A DNA stretch of 64,000 bases from Mesorhizobium tianshanense (GTDB lineage Bacteria; Pseudomonadota; Alphaproteobacteria; Rhizobiales; Rhizobiaceae). The position numbers were made by a program, and so were the translations under genes. The stretch spans positions 1-64,000 of the forward strand of contig NZ_VLKT01000022.1 of assembly GCF_007830515.1 (NCBI RefSeq). Reading direction: 5' to 3'. The notes under the pieces are model-generated. The model was not told where the DNA came from and did no database searches. It saw only the letters and a list, made by a program, of their open reading frames with translations. Of this stretch, positions 26,808 to 36,670 are shown in pieces (the stretch's first letter is position 1; the number at the start of each line of letters is the position of its first letter).

Positions 26808-27229
26808 ACCGAGGCAAACGCGTCCGGCCCGTCATGATAGGGGTCCGGCACGTCGCTCACCCTTCCGACCGCGAACTCCAGGAACAGATGGACACGGTCG
26901 CGCATGGCGGCGGGCGCCAGCGCTTTCAGATCCCGGAGATTCGATCGGTCCATGCCGAGAATAAGGTCGAAACGGGAAAAATCGTCTGGCGTCAGCTTGC
27001 GCGCCCTCTGTCTGGAAATGTCGATGCCGTGCCGCTCTGCGATCGACATGGAGCGCGGGTCTGGTGCCGAGCCGGCTTCCCAGTCGCTGGTTCCGGCCGA
27101 ATCGAGCAGGATATCCCGATCGAGGCCGCGCTCCGCCAGGACGGCGCGCAACACGCCCTCCGCCAATGGCGAGCGGCAGATATTGCCGAGACAGACGAAA
27201 AGAATGGATTTTATCGGCTTTGCGCTCAT
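26711..27229 (-). CDS. Low-molecular-weight protein-tyrosine phosphatase
   Basis: 172 residues. P-loop CLGNICR (C13, R19, CX5R) and the general-acid DPYHDG motif. SAGTSDWEAGSAPDPRSM and HGIDISRQRARKLTPDDFSRFD are standard LMW-PTP segments. The ATG at 27229 is chosen because the conserved N-terminus starts there; the open frame extends upstream into unrelated sequence. It converges on thpR with 97 bases of coding overlap. Bacterial LMW-PTPs act on tyrosine kinases or on stress proteins; target unknown. Confidence 0.9.
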   Translation of the reverse strand: MSAKPIKSILFVCLGNICRSPLAEGVLRAVLAERGLDRDILLDSAGTSDWEAGSAPDPRSMSIAERHGIDISRQRARKLTPDDFSRFDLILGMDRSNLRDLKALAPAAMRDRVHLFLEFAVGRVSDVPDPYHDGPDAFASVYRMIREASETLATRIEARLSAPDSGQASSTM

Positions 27230-27281
27230 CGATCCGGCATTATGCTGAGGACTGCGAATCCAGATAGCACGGGAAGCGAGC

Positions 27282-27575
27282 ATGGCGAGAGAGAAAATGA
27301 GCAAGGAGGCGGCCGCTGAAGCGTTGGCCCGCCTCGACGGCTGGTCGCTGGGCGGGGATGGCGGCTCGATCACGCGCACCTTCATCTTCAAGAATTTCTC
27401 CGAAGCCTTCGCCTTCATGACCCGCGTCGCCTTGGCGGCGGAGAAGATGGACCATCACCCCGACTGGTCGAATGTCTACAAGACCGTGAACGTGAGCCTC
27501 AACACCCACGACGCCGCCGGCCTGACCGCGCTCGATTTCGAACTGGCCAAGGAGATGGACAGCTATTTCGATTAG
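27282..27575 (+). CDS. phhB: Pterin-4a-carbinolamine dehydratase
   Basis: 97-residue PCD/DCoH enzyme that dehydrates 4a-hydroxytetrahydropterin, recycling the cofactor of aromatic hydroxylases. The signature MDHHPDWSNVYKTVNVSLNTHDAAGLT contains the catalytic His pair and the trailing His. FKNFSEAFAFMTRVALAAE is the preceding helix. Divergent from the LMW-PTP gene with 52 bases between starts. No phenylalanine hydroxylase is present in the window. Confidence 0.92.
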   Translation: MAREKMSKEAAAEALARLDGWSLGGDGGSITRTFIFKNFSEAFAFMTRVALAAEKMDHHPDWSNVYKTVNVSLNTHDAAGLTALDFELAKEMDSYFD

Positions 27576-27589
27576 GCGCGCGTCCTTTT

Positions 27590-27715
27590 GGACGCGCAAA
27601 GGACGCTCTGACGCTTTGAATCCATGCATCGTGCTTTTCCGAACCGCATCGTGCTTTTCCGAACCGAAGATCAGCGGAGCAAAAATCGGAACCGATTTTC
27701 GTGCCGATCCAATTG
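27590..27715. repeat. Composite rhizobial intergenic repeat
   Basis: It contains GGACGCTCTGACGCTTTGAA, two tandem copies of GCATCGTGCTTTTCCGAACC (near 27623 and 27643) and the palindromic core AAAATCGGAACCGATTTTCG. The core matches the style of 34055-34080. It separates phhB from the YkvA gene. Confidence 0.6.
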
Positions 27716-27803
27716 AACTCTTGTAGAGGGGCAGCGTTTTCACCACATTTCCCGCTGGCAGGCGCGTGTGGAACGATACGCACAGCCTCGTAAGGAGAGA
27801 CTG

Positions 27804-28166
27804 ATGGCGCAAAAATCCGGTTTTGATTTCTTCGGCTTTGGCGACAAGGTCGGCGACGAGAGCGACGTGCGCGAGAAATTCTGGGGCACGGCCAAGAAGG
27901 CTGCCAGGCAGATTCCGTTCATGGAAGAGCTGGTCGCTGCCTACTACTGCGCCATGGACAAGAACACGCCGCTGCGCGCCAAGGGCATCTTGGTGGCGGC
28001 GCTCGGCTATTTCGTGCTGCCGACGGACGTCATTCCAGACTTCGTCTTCGGACTGGGCTTTACCGACGACATCGCCGTGCTGACCGCCGCGATCACAACC
28101 GTCAAAGCCCATATTACGCCCGCGCACCGGCTCGCCGCCAAGCATGCGCTCGCCGATAGGAGCTGA
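27804..28166 (+). CDS. YkvA-family (DUF1232) membrane protein
   Basis: 120-residue protein with the DUF1232 motif: GILVAALGYFVLPTDVIPDF followed by GFTDDIAVLTAAITTVKAHITPAHR. The YFVLP.DVIPD turn is diagnostic. One or two membrane-associated helices. Function unknown; members are often near stress or envelope genes. ATG 27804 follows AAGGAGAG, preferred over the upstream in-frame start at 27768. Confidence 0.85.
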   Translation: MAQKSGFDFFGFGDKVGDESDVREKFWGTAKKAARQIPFMEELVAAYYCAMDKNTPLRAKGILVAALGYFVLPTDVIPDFVFGLGFTDDIAVLTAAITTVKAHITPAHRLAAKHALADRS

Positions 28167-28395
28167 GGCGCAAAAGTCAAACTCTCGCCGCTTTCGTGGC
28201 CTCCAAGTCGCCAAAGGGACATTGCGATTGCCGCTTTTTGGGAGGCGGCGCGGAAATGGCGGCGGGTTCCCCGGGATGGATGTCCTTTTCCTGAAGGAAA
28301 TTCACCGTTTGGTAACCCAGATTAAATCAAAATGAAGCGACGGGCAGGACGCCGAGCCGGCCTGCCTCCGCACCATTTGGAATACAGGAAAAGCG

Positions 28396-28899
28396 ATGCG
28401 CGGATTGATTGCTACAATTTCGAGCCTGGTCCTGGTGGCCATGACAGCGCCAGCACTGGCGCAGTCGGCAACCAAGATCGGCCAGCATAATGCCTGGGGC
28501 ACCTACAGCTACCAGGCGTCGGGCGGCAAGGTCTGCTATGTGCTGACCGTGCCGACCGACAAACAGCCGCCAACGCTTGACCACGGCGACATGTTCTTCT
28601 TCGTCAGCCAGCGGCCGGGACAGCAGGTGTCTTACGAGCCGCAATTCATCGCCGGCTACAATTTCCAGGAAGGTTCCAAGGCCACCGTCACCATCGACGG
28701 CAAGAGCTTTTCGATGTTCACGCGCGGCAAGTCAGCCTGGGTCGAGAACGCCGCCGAGGAGCCGGTGCTGATCGCCGCGATGAAATCCGGCAGCGATATG
28801 AAGGTGCAGGCGAAATCCGGCCGCGGCAACACCACCACCTATGTCTTTTCGCTGAAAGGCATTTCGGCGGCGCTGTCGTCCATCGCCAAGTGCAACTAG
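28396..28899 (+). CDS. Invasion-associated locus B (IalB) family protein
   Basis: 167-residue secreted protein: signal peptide RGLIATISSLVLVAMTAPALA, then WGTYSYQASGGKVCYVLTVP and FVSQRPGQQVSYEPQFIAGYNF, matching the IalB domain. Two cysteines (one early in VCYV, one at the C-terminal KCN) could form a disulfide. In Bartonella, IalB aids erythrocyte invasion; in rhizobia the function is unknown. A TAA-N7-TAA element at about 28312-28325 lies some 70 bases upstream. A terminator follows. Confidence 0.85.
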   Translation: MRGLIATISSLVLVAMTAPALAQSATKIGQHNAWGTYSYQASGGKVCYVLTVPTDKQPPTLDHGDMFFFVSQRPGQQVSYEPQFIAGYNFQEGSKATVTIDGKSFSMFTRGKSAWVENAAEEPVLIAAMKSGSDMKVQAKSGRGNTTTYVFSLKGISAALSSIAKCN

Positions 28900-28932
28900 A
28901 GCATGCCGCCTAGCCCAAACCGAGTTTGAATG

Positions 28933-28961
28933 AAAAGCTGGGTCGCAAGCCCGGCTTTTTT
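28933..28961 (+). terminator. Rho-independent terminator after IalB gene
   Basis: Stem AAAAGCTGGG / CCCGGCTTTT with loop TCGCAAG and a T tract at 28956-28961. One T-G wobble in the stem. Confidence 0.75.
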
Positions 28962-29132
28962 CACCGTTCCGCTCACTCCTGCACGGATGTCTGCGCCGTT
29001 TCCGCCCGCCGCTTCTGGGTTGCGTGCCGACTTCGTCACCGCATGACTCCGCCATCAACCTGTGCTATGCGCCGCGCTTCATTTCGGGCACGATGCTGAA
29101 ATCGGCCGCAAACCACTTATATTGGCCCAACA

Positions 29133-30368
29133 ATGACCCTGTCGTTCGATCTCACCGCCGAAGGCGCCCGTGACGCGTTGCGCGCCCGCGCTACACTGCC
29201 CGAAAAACCGTCGCTGATCGGCCTGACCCGCGCCGAGCTCGGCGCTGCCCTGGTTGCGTCAGGCATCGTGCCGGAGCGCCAGGCCAAGATGCGCGCCCAG
29301 CAACTCTGGCATTGGATGTATGTGCGCGGCGTCTCCGACTTTGCCGGCATGCTCAACATCTCCAAGGATTTGCGCGCCGAGCTCGACAGGCATTTCACCG
29401 TCGCCAGGCCCGAAATCGTCGAGGAGCAGATTTCCTCCGACGGCACGCGCAAATGGCTGTTCCGCTTTCCGCCACGCGGCGCCGGCCGGCCGGTAGAGAT
29501 CGAGACCGTCTATATTCCCGAAGAGGGCCGCGGCACACTCTGCATCTCCTCGCAGGTCGGCTGCACGCTGACCTGCTCCTTCTGCCACACCGGCACGCAG
29601 AAGCTGGTGCGCAATCTGACATCAGAGGAAATCCTCGCTCAGTTGCTCACCGCCCGCGACCGGCTCGGCGATTTCCCCGACCGCGACACGCCCGACGGCA
29701 CCATCGTGCCGGCCGAGGGCCGGAAAGTGTCCAACATCGTCATGATGGGCATGGGCGAGCCGCTCTATAATTTCGAAGCGGTGAAGAAGGCCCTGCTGAT
29801 CGCATCCGACGGCGACGGGCTTTCCCTATCGAAAAGACGCATCACGCTGTCGACCTCCGGCGTCGTGCCGGAGATCTTCCGCACCGGCGAGGAGATCGGC
29901 GTCATGCTGGCGATCTCGCTGCACGCCACCAATGACGATCTGCGCGACCTGCTGGTGCCGATCAACAAGAAGTACCCATTGAAGGAGTTGATCGCCGCCT
30001 GCCGCGCCTATCCCGGCCTGTCGAACGCCAAGCGCATCACCTTCGAGTATGTGATGCTGAAGGATGTCAACGATTCGATCGAGGACGCCAAGGGGCTGAT
30101 CAAGCTGCTCAAGGGCATTCCGGCCAAGATCAATCTGATCCCGTTCAACCCGTGGCCGGGCACCAACTACCAGTGCTCGGACTGGGAGACGATCGAGAAA
30201 TTCGCCGACTACATCAACAATGCCGGCTATGCCTCGCCGATCCGTACGCCGCGCGGCCGCGATATCCTGGCCGCCTGCGGCCAGCTCAAGTCGGAGTCCG
30301 AGCGCATGCGCAAGGTCGACCGGCTGGCGCTGGAAGCGATGATGATCGCGGGGCACGGCGAGGCGTGA
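29133..30368 (+). CDS. rlmN: 23S rRNA (adenine2503-C2)-methyltransferase RlmN
   Basis: 411-residue dual-specificity radical-SAM methylase that methylates A2503 of 23S rRNA and A37 of certain tRNAs. The cluster motif CTLTCSFC has C144, C148 and C151. The N-terminal RMT domain has RAQQLWHWMYVRGVSDFAGM, and the C-terminal ITFEYVMLKDVNDS and LIPFNPWPG are typical. The methyl-carrying Cys near the C-terminus is expected in ILAACGQL. Its stop overlaps the start of the next gene (GTGA). Confidence 0.96.
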   Translation: MTLSFDLTAEGARDALRARATLPEKPSLIGLTRAELGAALVASGIVPERQAKMRAQQLWHWMYVRGVSDFAGMLNISKDLRAELDRHFTVARPEIVEEQISSDGTRKWLFRFPPRGAGRPVEIETVYIPEEGRGTLCISSQVGCTLTCSFCHTGTQKLVRNLTSEEILAQLLTARDRLGDFPDRDTPDGTIVPAEGRKVSNIVMMGMGEPLYNFEAVKKALLIASDGDGLSLSKRRITLSTSGVVPEIFRTGEEIGVMLAISLHATNDDLRDLLVPINKKYPLKELIAACRAYPGLSNAKRITFEYVMLKDVNDSIEDAKGLIKLLKGIPAKINLIPFNPWPGTNYQCSDWETIEKFADYINNAGYASPIRTPRGRDILAACGQLKSESERMRKVDRLALEAMMIAGHGEA

Positions 30369-30817
30369 ATCGCCTCGTTGCCTATCTCATCCGCTTTGCC
30401 GTCATCCTGATCGGCTATGGCGTCGCCTCGCTGGCGGCCAGCGCCTTCCTCAACATCATATTCCTGGCGTCGCTTGGCTACACGCCGCAGCACGCCCACC
30501 CTACAGCGACTGCTTCCCTATATTTTTCGATTCCATTCGTCGCGCTGTTCGTCGCCTATTTCGCCTTCATGCCGGCAGCCATCGTCATTCTCGTCTCCGA
30601 AATCCTCGGCCGGCGCGACTGGCTGTTCTATGCTCTGGCGGGCGCGGTAGTCGCGGTGGTCTTCCTCGGCTTCGCCTACCAGACGGCCGATGCCAATGTC
30701 GAGGTCACCGACCCGCGCACCGTCGCTGCCGTGATCGGCTGCGGCATGGTCGGCGGCATTTTCTACTGGCTGAGCGCCGGGCGCTGGGCCGGAAACTGGC
30801 GGCAGATCGGACCATGA
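30365..30817 (+). CDS. Small polytopic membrane protein coupled to rlmN
   Basis: 150-residue hydrophobic protein beginning at GTG 30365, which overlaps the rlmN stop as GTGA. About four transmembrane segments: RFAVILIGYGVASLAASAFL, FSIPFVALFVAYFAFMPAAI, LFYALAGAVVAVVFLGFAY and VAAVIGCGMVGGIFYWLSAG. No enzymatic motif. I recognise no named family, though similar rhizobial hypothetical proteins follow rlmN. The stop codon lies at the edge of a RIME-like palindrome. Confidence 0.7.
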   Translation: MNRLVAYLIRFAVILIGYGVASLAASAFLNIIFLASLGYTPQHAHPTATASLYFSIPFVALFVAYFAFMPAAIVILVSEILGRRDWLFYALAGAVVAVVFLGFAYQTADANVEVTDPRTVAAVIGCGMVGGIFYWLSAGRWAGNWRQIGP

Positions 30818-30857
30818 TCCCGAAAAGTGGAGGCCGGTTTTCGGAAAAGATCATGGT
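30812..30857. repeat. RIME-like palindromic repeat
   Basis: Clean inverted arms ACCATGATCCCGAAAA and TTTTCGGAAAAGATCATGGT flank GTGGAGGCCGG. It contains the stop codon of the rlmN-linked membrane protein and faces the convergent LysE gene. Confidence 0.75.
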
Positions 30858-30873
30858 CAAGCAAGGATAAGCC

Positions 30874-31518
30874 CTACTTCGCCTGAGCCGTCAGGATCTT
30901 GAGCGCGAAGGCCGAGAACACCCCAGCGAAGAGATAGTCGACGACGCGCGTCACCCGCGGGCTGGCCTTCATCGCCGCCGAGAATTTTTCCGCCGCCAGC
31001 ACCATTGGCGCCGTTACCGGGATCGACAGCACGACGAACATCGCGCCGAGGAAGAACAGCTTTCCTGGCGCGTTGGGATCATGCGCGGAGACGAATTGCG
31101 GCAGGAAGGTCATGAAGAACAGGATGATCTTCGGGTTGAGCAGATTGACGCCGAGCCCCGCCGCCCAGCTGCGAAACAGCGAGATCTTCCGTGGTCCGGT
31201 CTTCTTCTCGGGCGAAAAAGCCGATCCCCTGGTAATCGCTTGCCACGCCAGGAAGACGAGATAGGCGGCGCCGAAAATCTTCAGGGCAAAGAAGGCCGCC
31301 GGCGAGGCGACGATCAGCGCCGAGATGCCGACCACCACCAGCGTGGTGTGGATCAGCGTGCCGCACAGCGCGCCGGCCATAGATGCAAAGCCGGTGGCGC
31401 GGCCATGGCTCAGCGTGCGCGACACGAATAGCGTCATGTCCGGCCCCGGCGTGATCGCCAGGATCACGGTGGCGATGGCGAACTGGATCAGCGTGGTGGT
31501 ATCGGGAATGAAGGACAT
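30874..31518 (-). CDS. LysE/RhtB-family amino-acid exporter
   Basis: 214-residue six-helix exporter. The N-terminus has the LysE signature FAIATVILAITPGPDMTLFVSRTLSHGRATGFASMAGA, and mid-protein LGVNLLNPKIILFFMTFLPQF is the conserved second-half motif. Probably exports amino acids, possibly homoserine, threonine or lysine; the substrate cannot be read from sequence. ATG 31518 is the first ATG; an in-frame TTG lies 4 codons earlier. Divergent from argG. Confidence 0.9.
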   Translation of the reverse strand: MSFIPDTTTLIQFAIATVILAITPGPDMTLFVSRTLSHGRATGFASMAGALCGTLIHTTLVVVGISALIVASPAAFFALKIFGAAYLVFLAWQAITRGSAFSPEKKTGPRKISLFRSWAAGLGVNLLNPKIILFFMTFLPQFVSAHDPNAPGKLFFLGAMFVVLSIPVTAPMVLAAEKFSAAMKASPRVTRVVDYLFAGVFSAFALKILTAQAK

Positions 31519-31706
31519 GGGCGGCCCCAAGGAGGCGTAAGACAGCGCAGCCTATAGCGCAAGCACGGTGCCTGTGCCAGCGATTGGCCCGCAATAGCTG
31601 ATCCAGTGTGCCTATCGCACCCTTCGTCACTTGCGCAGTCCGGAAACGCCGTGATACCTCGCCCGGCGAGAACCCCTGTCGCGGAACCGCCAAGATGTCC
31701 CCCAGC

Positions 31707-32930
<1,224 letters not shown>

Positions 32931-32952
32931 TCAACGTAGGACGTGTACAATT

Positions 32953-32972
32953 AAAACCCGGCTTTTGCCGGG
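32953..32972 (-). terminator. Weak terminator-like hairpin between argG and lytic transglycosylase gene
   Basis: Stem CCCGGC-TTTT-GCCGGG. On the minus strand the stem is followed by TTTTAATT, so it suits the convergent transglycosylase transcript. On the plus strand only CCTTCT follows. Confidence 0.5.
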
Positions 32973-32999
32973 CCTTCTGTCGAATGGAACAATTCCTGG

Positions 33000-33117
33000 A
33001 AAAGTGTGAAAACGGTCTTCCCAGGAAAAGCACATAGCGCTTTCCCTAGGGAATTGCGTCAAAACAAAGAGATAGAGCGTTTTGCATTTCCGCGAAACGG
33101 TGAACCGCTCTAGAGAT
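33000..33117. repeat. Rhizobial intergenic repeat with CCTAGG core
   Basis: AAAAGTGTGAAAACGG, then GCGCTTTCCCTAGGGAATTGCGTCAAAAC, ending in AGAGCGTTTTGC and CGGTGAACCGCTCTAG, given here in pieces. It is the common Mesorhizobium-style AGAGCG...CGCTCT intergenic element. No gene in the 190-base gap. Confidence 0.5.
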
Positions 33118-33122
33118 TTACA

Positions 33123-33917
33123 TCAATCGGCATCGATCGCCGTGGCCATGCGGGCGATGGCCTGTTGATAGACGCTCGCGGAATTCCAGCCAGCAATTGC
33201 GCCCATATTCGCCTCATAACTCGCACCGGCCCGCCAGCCATGGCCCTTGAGGAAGTTGGCCGTGGAAGCCAATGCAGTGCTCTTGTCGCGCAGATTTCTG
33301 TTGCCGACTCCATACTTCAGAACATTTCCGGGCAGGAACTGCGTGTGGCCAATCTCGCCATGCATGGCGCCAACCGACGAGGCGCTCAAGGCTCCGCGAT
33401 CAACCAGCTTCAGGGCTGCAACGCCATGCGGGTAAAAGAATTCCGGGCGGCGGCAATCATAGGTAAGAGTTAAAATGGCAGAGACCGTATTCTGTTTGCC
33501 CAGGTAGGAACCGAAGCCAGTCTCCATACCCCAGATGGCGAGCAACACACCTGGCGGCACGCCGTAGGTCCGTTCGATCTTGTCGAACAGCGCCGCGTTC
33601 GACTTCTTCAGCGAACGGCCCTTGGAAATGATCGTGGAAGCGCCACGGCGCTTCATGAAAGCGTCCACCGAGCCGCTGAAAGCCTTGTGGATAGCGCGGT
33701 CGGCGGAGATCGTCTTCGTTGCGTAGCGCGCGTTAGCCAGCGCGGCCAGACCCTTCGAGCCCACACCGTTGGCCTTCGCCTCCGCGGCGAACTCAGCCTT
33801 CCACGCTTCGAAACCCGCGCCGGTGTTGCCGCACTGGGCGGCCTGTGCGCCTGTCGCCGCCGCAAGCATCATCGATGCCGCCGCCGCGAAAATCTTTCCC
33901 TTGGCAAGAAATGCCAT
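33123..33917 (-). CDS. Lytic murein transglycosylase (MltB-like)
   Basis: 264-residue periplasmic enzyme cleaving the MurNAc-GlcNAc bond. Signal peptide MAFLAKGKIFAAAASMMLAA to AQA. The catalytic Glu is E132 in AIWGMETGFGSYLG. EIGHTQFLPGNVLKYGV and LASTANFLKGHGWRAG are the conserved MltB/SLT motifs. It is shorter than MltB enzymes that carry an extra peptidoglycan-binding domain, which is absent here. Function in wall turnover is inferred from family. Confidence 0.92.
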   Translation of the reverse strand: MAFLAKGKIFAAAASMMLAAATGAQAAQCGNTGAGFEAWKAEFAAEAKANGVGSKGLAALANARYATKTISADRAIHKAFSGSVDAFMKRRGASTIISKGRSLKKSNAALFDKIERTYGVPPGVLLAIWGMETGFGSYLGKQNTVSAILTLTYDCRRPEFFYPHGVAALKLVDRGALSASSVGAMHGEIGHTQFLPGNVLKYGVGNRNLRDKSTALASTANFLKGHGWRAGASYEANMGAIAGWNSASVYQQAIARMATAIDAD

Positions 33918-34002
33918 GTTGCTCTCCTGGTTGCCTCAATCACGTCCCAAATACGAATTTGCCAGCGAAACGCCCGCTTGTCACCGTTAGGCGACGCGCG
34001 TC

Positions 34003-34090
34003 CGCTTGGACGCACGTCGCTCCAACGCTTTAGAACCTGCGCATCGTGCTTTCCGAAAATCGGAGCCGACTTTCGAGCCGATGCGCTAAG
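34003..34090. repeat. Composite rhizobial intergenic repeat
   Basis: GCGTCCGCTTGGACGC hairpin, then CTCCAACGCTTTAGAACC, GCATCGTGCTTTCCGAAAATCGG and a matching CGACTTTCGAGCCGATGCGCT end. Shares blocks with 26018-26100 and 27590-27715. Confidence 0.65.
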
Positions 34091-34181
34091 AAGTCGTTTA
34101 CGCGTTCCCGCAGCAGCGCTGGCGAATGCCGGAGAACTTGCTTACGATCAAGTAATTATTGTGGCGGGGGCTGGAATATTC

Positions 34182-35429
34182 ATGGAAGACGTTGATGTCG
34201 TGGTCATTGGCGCCGGCTCGGCGGGACTTTCTGCCGCCAAGACCCTGCGCGCAGCCGGCCTTTCCTTCAAGCTGTTCGAAGCGATGAACCGCATCGGCGG
34301 CCGCGCCTGGACCAGCGATCAGCATTTCGGCGTTCCTTTCGACATCGGCTGCGCCTGGCTGCATGCGGCCGACCGCAATCCCTACTTTCCCGAGGCGCAA
34401 GCCGCCCGCTGGACGCTTCACCATCACGACATGAATGTCGATCATCTCTATTATCGCAACCGAAAGGCGAGCGAGGACGAAGAGGCCGCGATGAAGGTGG
34501 CCGATATCAGGCTGTTCGAAATGCTGGCCGCGCATGAGGTGAAGGATGGTGACGACGACCGTCTTTCGGCGTTGCTTGCCAGGGGCCATGCACCACGCGC
34601 CGCCGCCACCTTCGCCGGGCCGATGGATTTCGGCGCCGACGAGGACGAGATATCGATCCGCGACTTTCAGGCCGCCGCCGATCTCGATCCGAACTATTTC
34701 ACCAAAGAGGGATTTGGCGCCTTGGTCGCCCGTTTCGGCGCCGACGTGCCGGTCGAACTGTCGACGCCGGTGCGGAAAGTCCTCTGGGACGTGCCTGGCG
34801 TCGCCTGCGTCACCGATCGCGGCACCATTCGCGCCAAGGCAGCCATCGTCACCGCTTCACCGGCGGTGCTCGCTTTCGAGGAGATAGAATTCTCGCCGGC
34901 GCTGCCCGACGCGCATTTCGCTGCCTTCTTCGATCTGCCGATGGGCATGCTGACCAAGCTGCCGGTCGAAATCAGAGGCACAAGGCTCGGGCTTGAGCCG
35001 TTCGACGACCTGCTGATCGAGCGGCTGGCCAGGCACGACATCTACTTCCTTTGCTTTCCCTTCGACCTAGACCTGATGGTCGGTTTCGTCGGCGGCGATT
35101 TCGCCTGGGAGATGTCGGCGGCAGGTGAGGCGGCAGGCATCGACTTCGTCGTCGACCGGCTATGCAGCATCTTCGGCAGCGACATTCGAAAACATGTCGG
35201 ACGCGCCATGATGACCAATTGGGGCGGCGAGCGGTTCGTGCGCGGCGCCTATGCGGCGGCCCGCCCCGGCCGTTCGGAGGCGCGCGCCGCGCTGATGCAA
35301 CCGGTGGCGGAAAAGATCTTCTTCGCCGGGGAGCATCTGGCCGGTCCGCTGATGCAGACCTGCGGCGGCGCCAGGCTGTCGGGCGAGGCGGTGGCGAGAA
35401 CGGTCGCCGCCCACCTTGCGGCAAAATAG
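34182..35429 (+). CDS. FAD-dependent amine oxidase-family protein
   Basis: 415-residue flavoprotein. Rossmann FAD site VDVVVIGAGSAGLSAAKTLRAAG at the N-terminus, followed by the amine-oxidase motif RIGGRAWT. C-terminal FFAGEHLAGPLMQTCGGARLSGEAVA is the second FAD contact (GEH...G...SG). Resembles flavin monoamine/polyamine oxidases; the substrate is not determinable. ATG 34182 is where the family N-terminus starts; the open frame upstream is antisense to the transglycosylase gene. Confidence 0.88.
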   Translation: MEDVDVVVIGAGSAGLSAAKTLRAAGLSFKLFEAMNRIGGRAWTSDQHFGVPFDIGCAWLHAADRNPYFPEAQAARWTLHHHDMNVDHLYYRNRKASEDEEAAMKVADIRLFEMLAAHEVKDGDDDRLSALLARGHAPRAAATFAGPMDFGADEDEISIRDFQAAADLDPNYFTKEGFGALVARFGADVPVELSTPVRKVLWDVPGVACVTDRGTIRAKAAIVTASPAVLAFEEIEFSPALPDAHFAAFFDLPMGMLTKLPVEIRGTRLGLEPFDDLLIERLARHDIYFLCFPFDLDLMVGFVGGDFAWEMSAAGEAAGIDFVVDRLCSIFGSDIRKHVGRAMMTNWGGERFVRGAYAAARPGRSEARAALMQPVAEKIFFAGEHLAGPLMQTCGGARLSGEAVARTVAAHLAAK

Positions 35430-35514
35430 CTTCGGCGGGAACGCTGGTTGCTCACGGGCGTTTGGGCGATGTGCCGCTCCGCACCATATCCGGGCCTGAT
35501 GATTTGAGACTGAC

Positions 35515-36588
35515 ATGAAGCTCTTCGATTGCCCGCATTGCGGCCACCGCCTCTATTTCGAGAACGCCCAGTGCCTGAACTGCGCCAGCTCCGTGCTCTA
35601 CGATCCCTGGCATGGGCGCTTCGCGTTGTCCGGCGCCGACGGCGTTTTCCAATGCACCAATGCCGACGAGTGCGCCTGCAACTGGATGGCGGAACCGGGC
35701 CATGCCTTCTGCCGCGCCTGCATGCTGAACCAGTTGATCCCCGACCTTTCGGTCGATGGCAACCGCCGCCGCTGGATCCGCGTCGAAGCGGCAAAGAAGC
35801 GAGCCATCTATTCACTGCTCGCTGCTGGATTGCCGGTCGCACCCAAGCAGAGCGCCGGCGACGAAGCCGGCCTCGCCTTCGACTTCCTCGCCGATCCGAT
35901 CGGCGGTCCGGGCGGCGAGCGTATCCTGACCGGCCATGACAATGGTCTGATCACACTCAATGTCGCCGAGGCGGACTCGTCCGAGCGCGAAAAGCGGCGC
36001 GTCGAGATGGGCGAGAACTACCGCACTTTGCTCGGCCATTTCCGCCACGAGCTCGGCCACTATTACTGGGACCGCCTGATCCGCGACGACCCGCAGCGGC
36101 TTGTCGCCTTCCGCGCACTGTTCGGCGACGAGCGCGCCGATTACGAGCAGGCGCTCAAGACCTACCATGCCAATGGCGCGCCGCCCGACTGGCAGCAGGG
36201 CCACATTTCGGCCTATGCCACGTCCCATCCCTGGGAGGACTGGGCTGAGACATGGGCGCACCATCTGCACATCACCGACACGCTGGAGATGGTGCATGCG
36301 CTGAATTTCCCGCTCGGCCGGCTGGAAACCGTGGAGGCCAACGGGCTGCCGCACAGCGACACCGGCGGCGAGCTGCAGGCGGCGCCGTCGGAACCTGTCG
36401 CCGTTCCCGAACCGTTCGAAAGGATTCTCGCCCGCTGGCTGGTGCTGTCGGAAGCCTCCAACTCGATCAACCGCTGCATGGGCCTGCCCGACCTCTATCC
36501 TTTCGTCATCTCGGAGGTGACCGCGCAAAAGCTGACTTTCGTCCACGGACTCCTGAACGGCGGCGAAAGAAACTGGAATAAAACGTGA
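35515..36588 (+). CDS. Putative zinc-binding metallopeptidase (zinc ribbon plus HELGH)
   Basis: 357-residue protein. An N-terminal zinc ribbon CPHCGH...CLNC (C6, C9, C20, C23) is followed by further cysteines (CTNADECACNWM, CRACM). The gluzincin motif HELGH is at residues 178-182 in FRHELGHYYWDRL, with a third ligand expected in the DYEQALKTY or WEDWAETWAHHLH segment. This matches the putative zinc-binding metallopeptidase family (Peptidase_Mx). No signal peptide, so cytosolic. Target unknown. It lies 85 bases after the amine oxidase on the same strand. Confidence 0.85.
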   Translation: MKLFDCPHCGHRLYFENAQCLNCASSVLYDPWHGRFALSGADGVFQCTNADECACNWMAEPGHAFCRACMLNQLIPDLSVDGNRRRWIRVEAAKKRAIYSLLAAGLPVAPKQSAGDEAGLAFDFLADPIGGPGGERILTGHDNGLITLNVAEADSSEREKRRVEMGENYRTLLGHFRHELGHYYWDRLIRDDPQRLVAFRALFGDERADYEQALKTYHANGAPPDWQQGHISAYATSHPWEDWAETWAHHLHITDTLEMVHALNFPLGRLETVEANGLPHSDTGGELQAAPSEPVAVPEPFERILARWLVLSEASNSINRCMGLPDLYPFVISEVTAQKLTFVHGLLNGGERNWNKT

Positions 36589-36670
36589 GCCGGCCGAGGC
36601 ATTTTAGCCGGAACGCATGAGGTCTTGTTTCGTTTTCGTTCGCGAGGGATTACGAAAACGGAGCGAAATC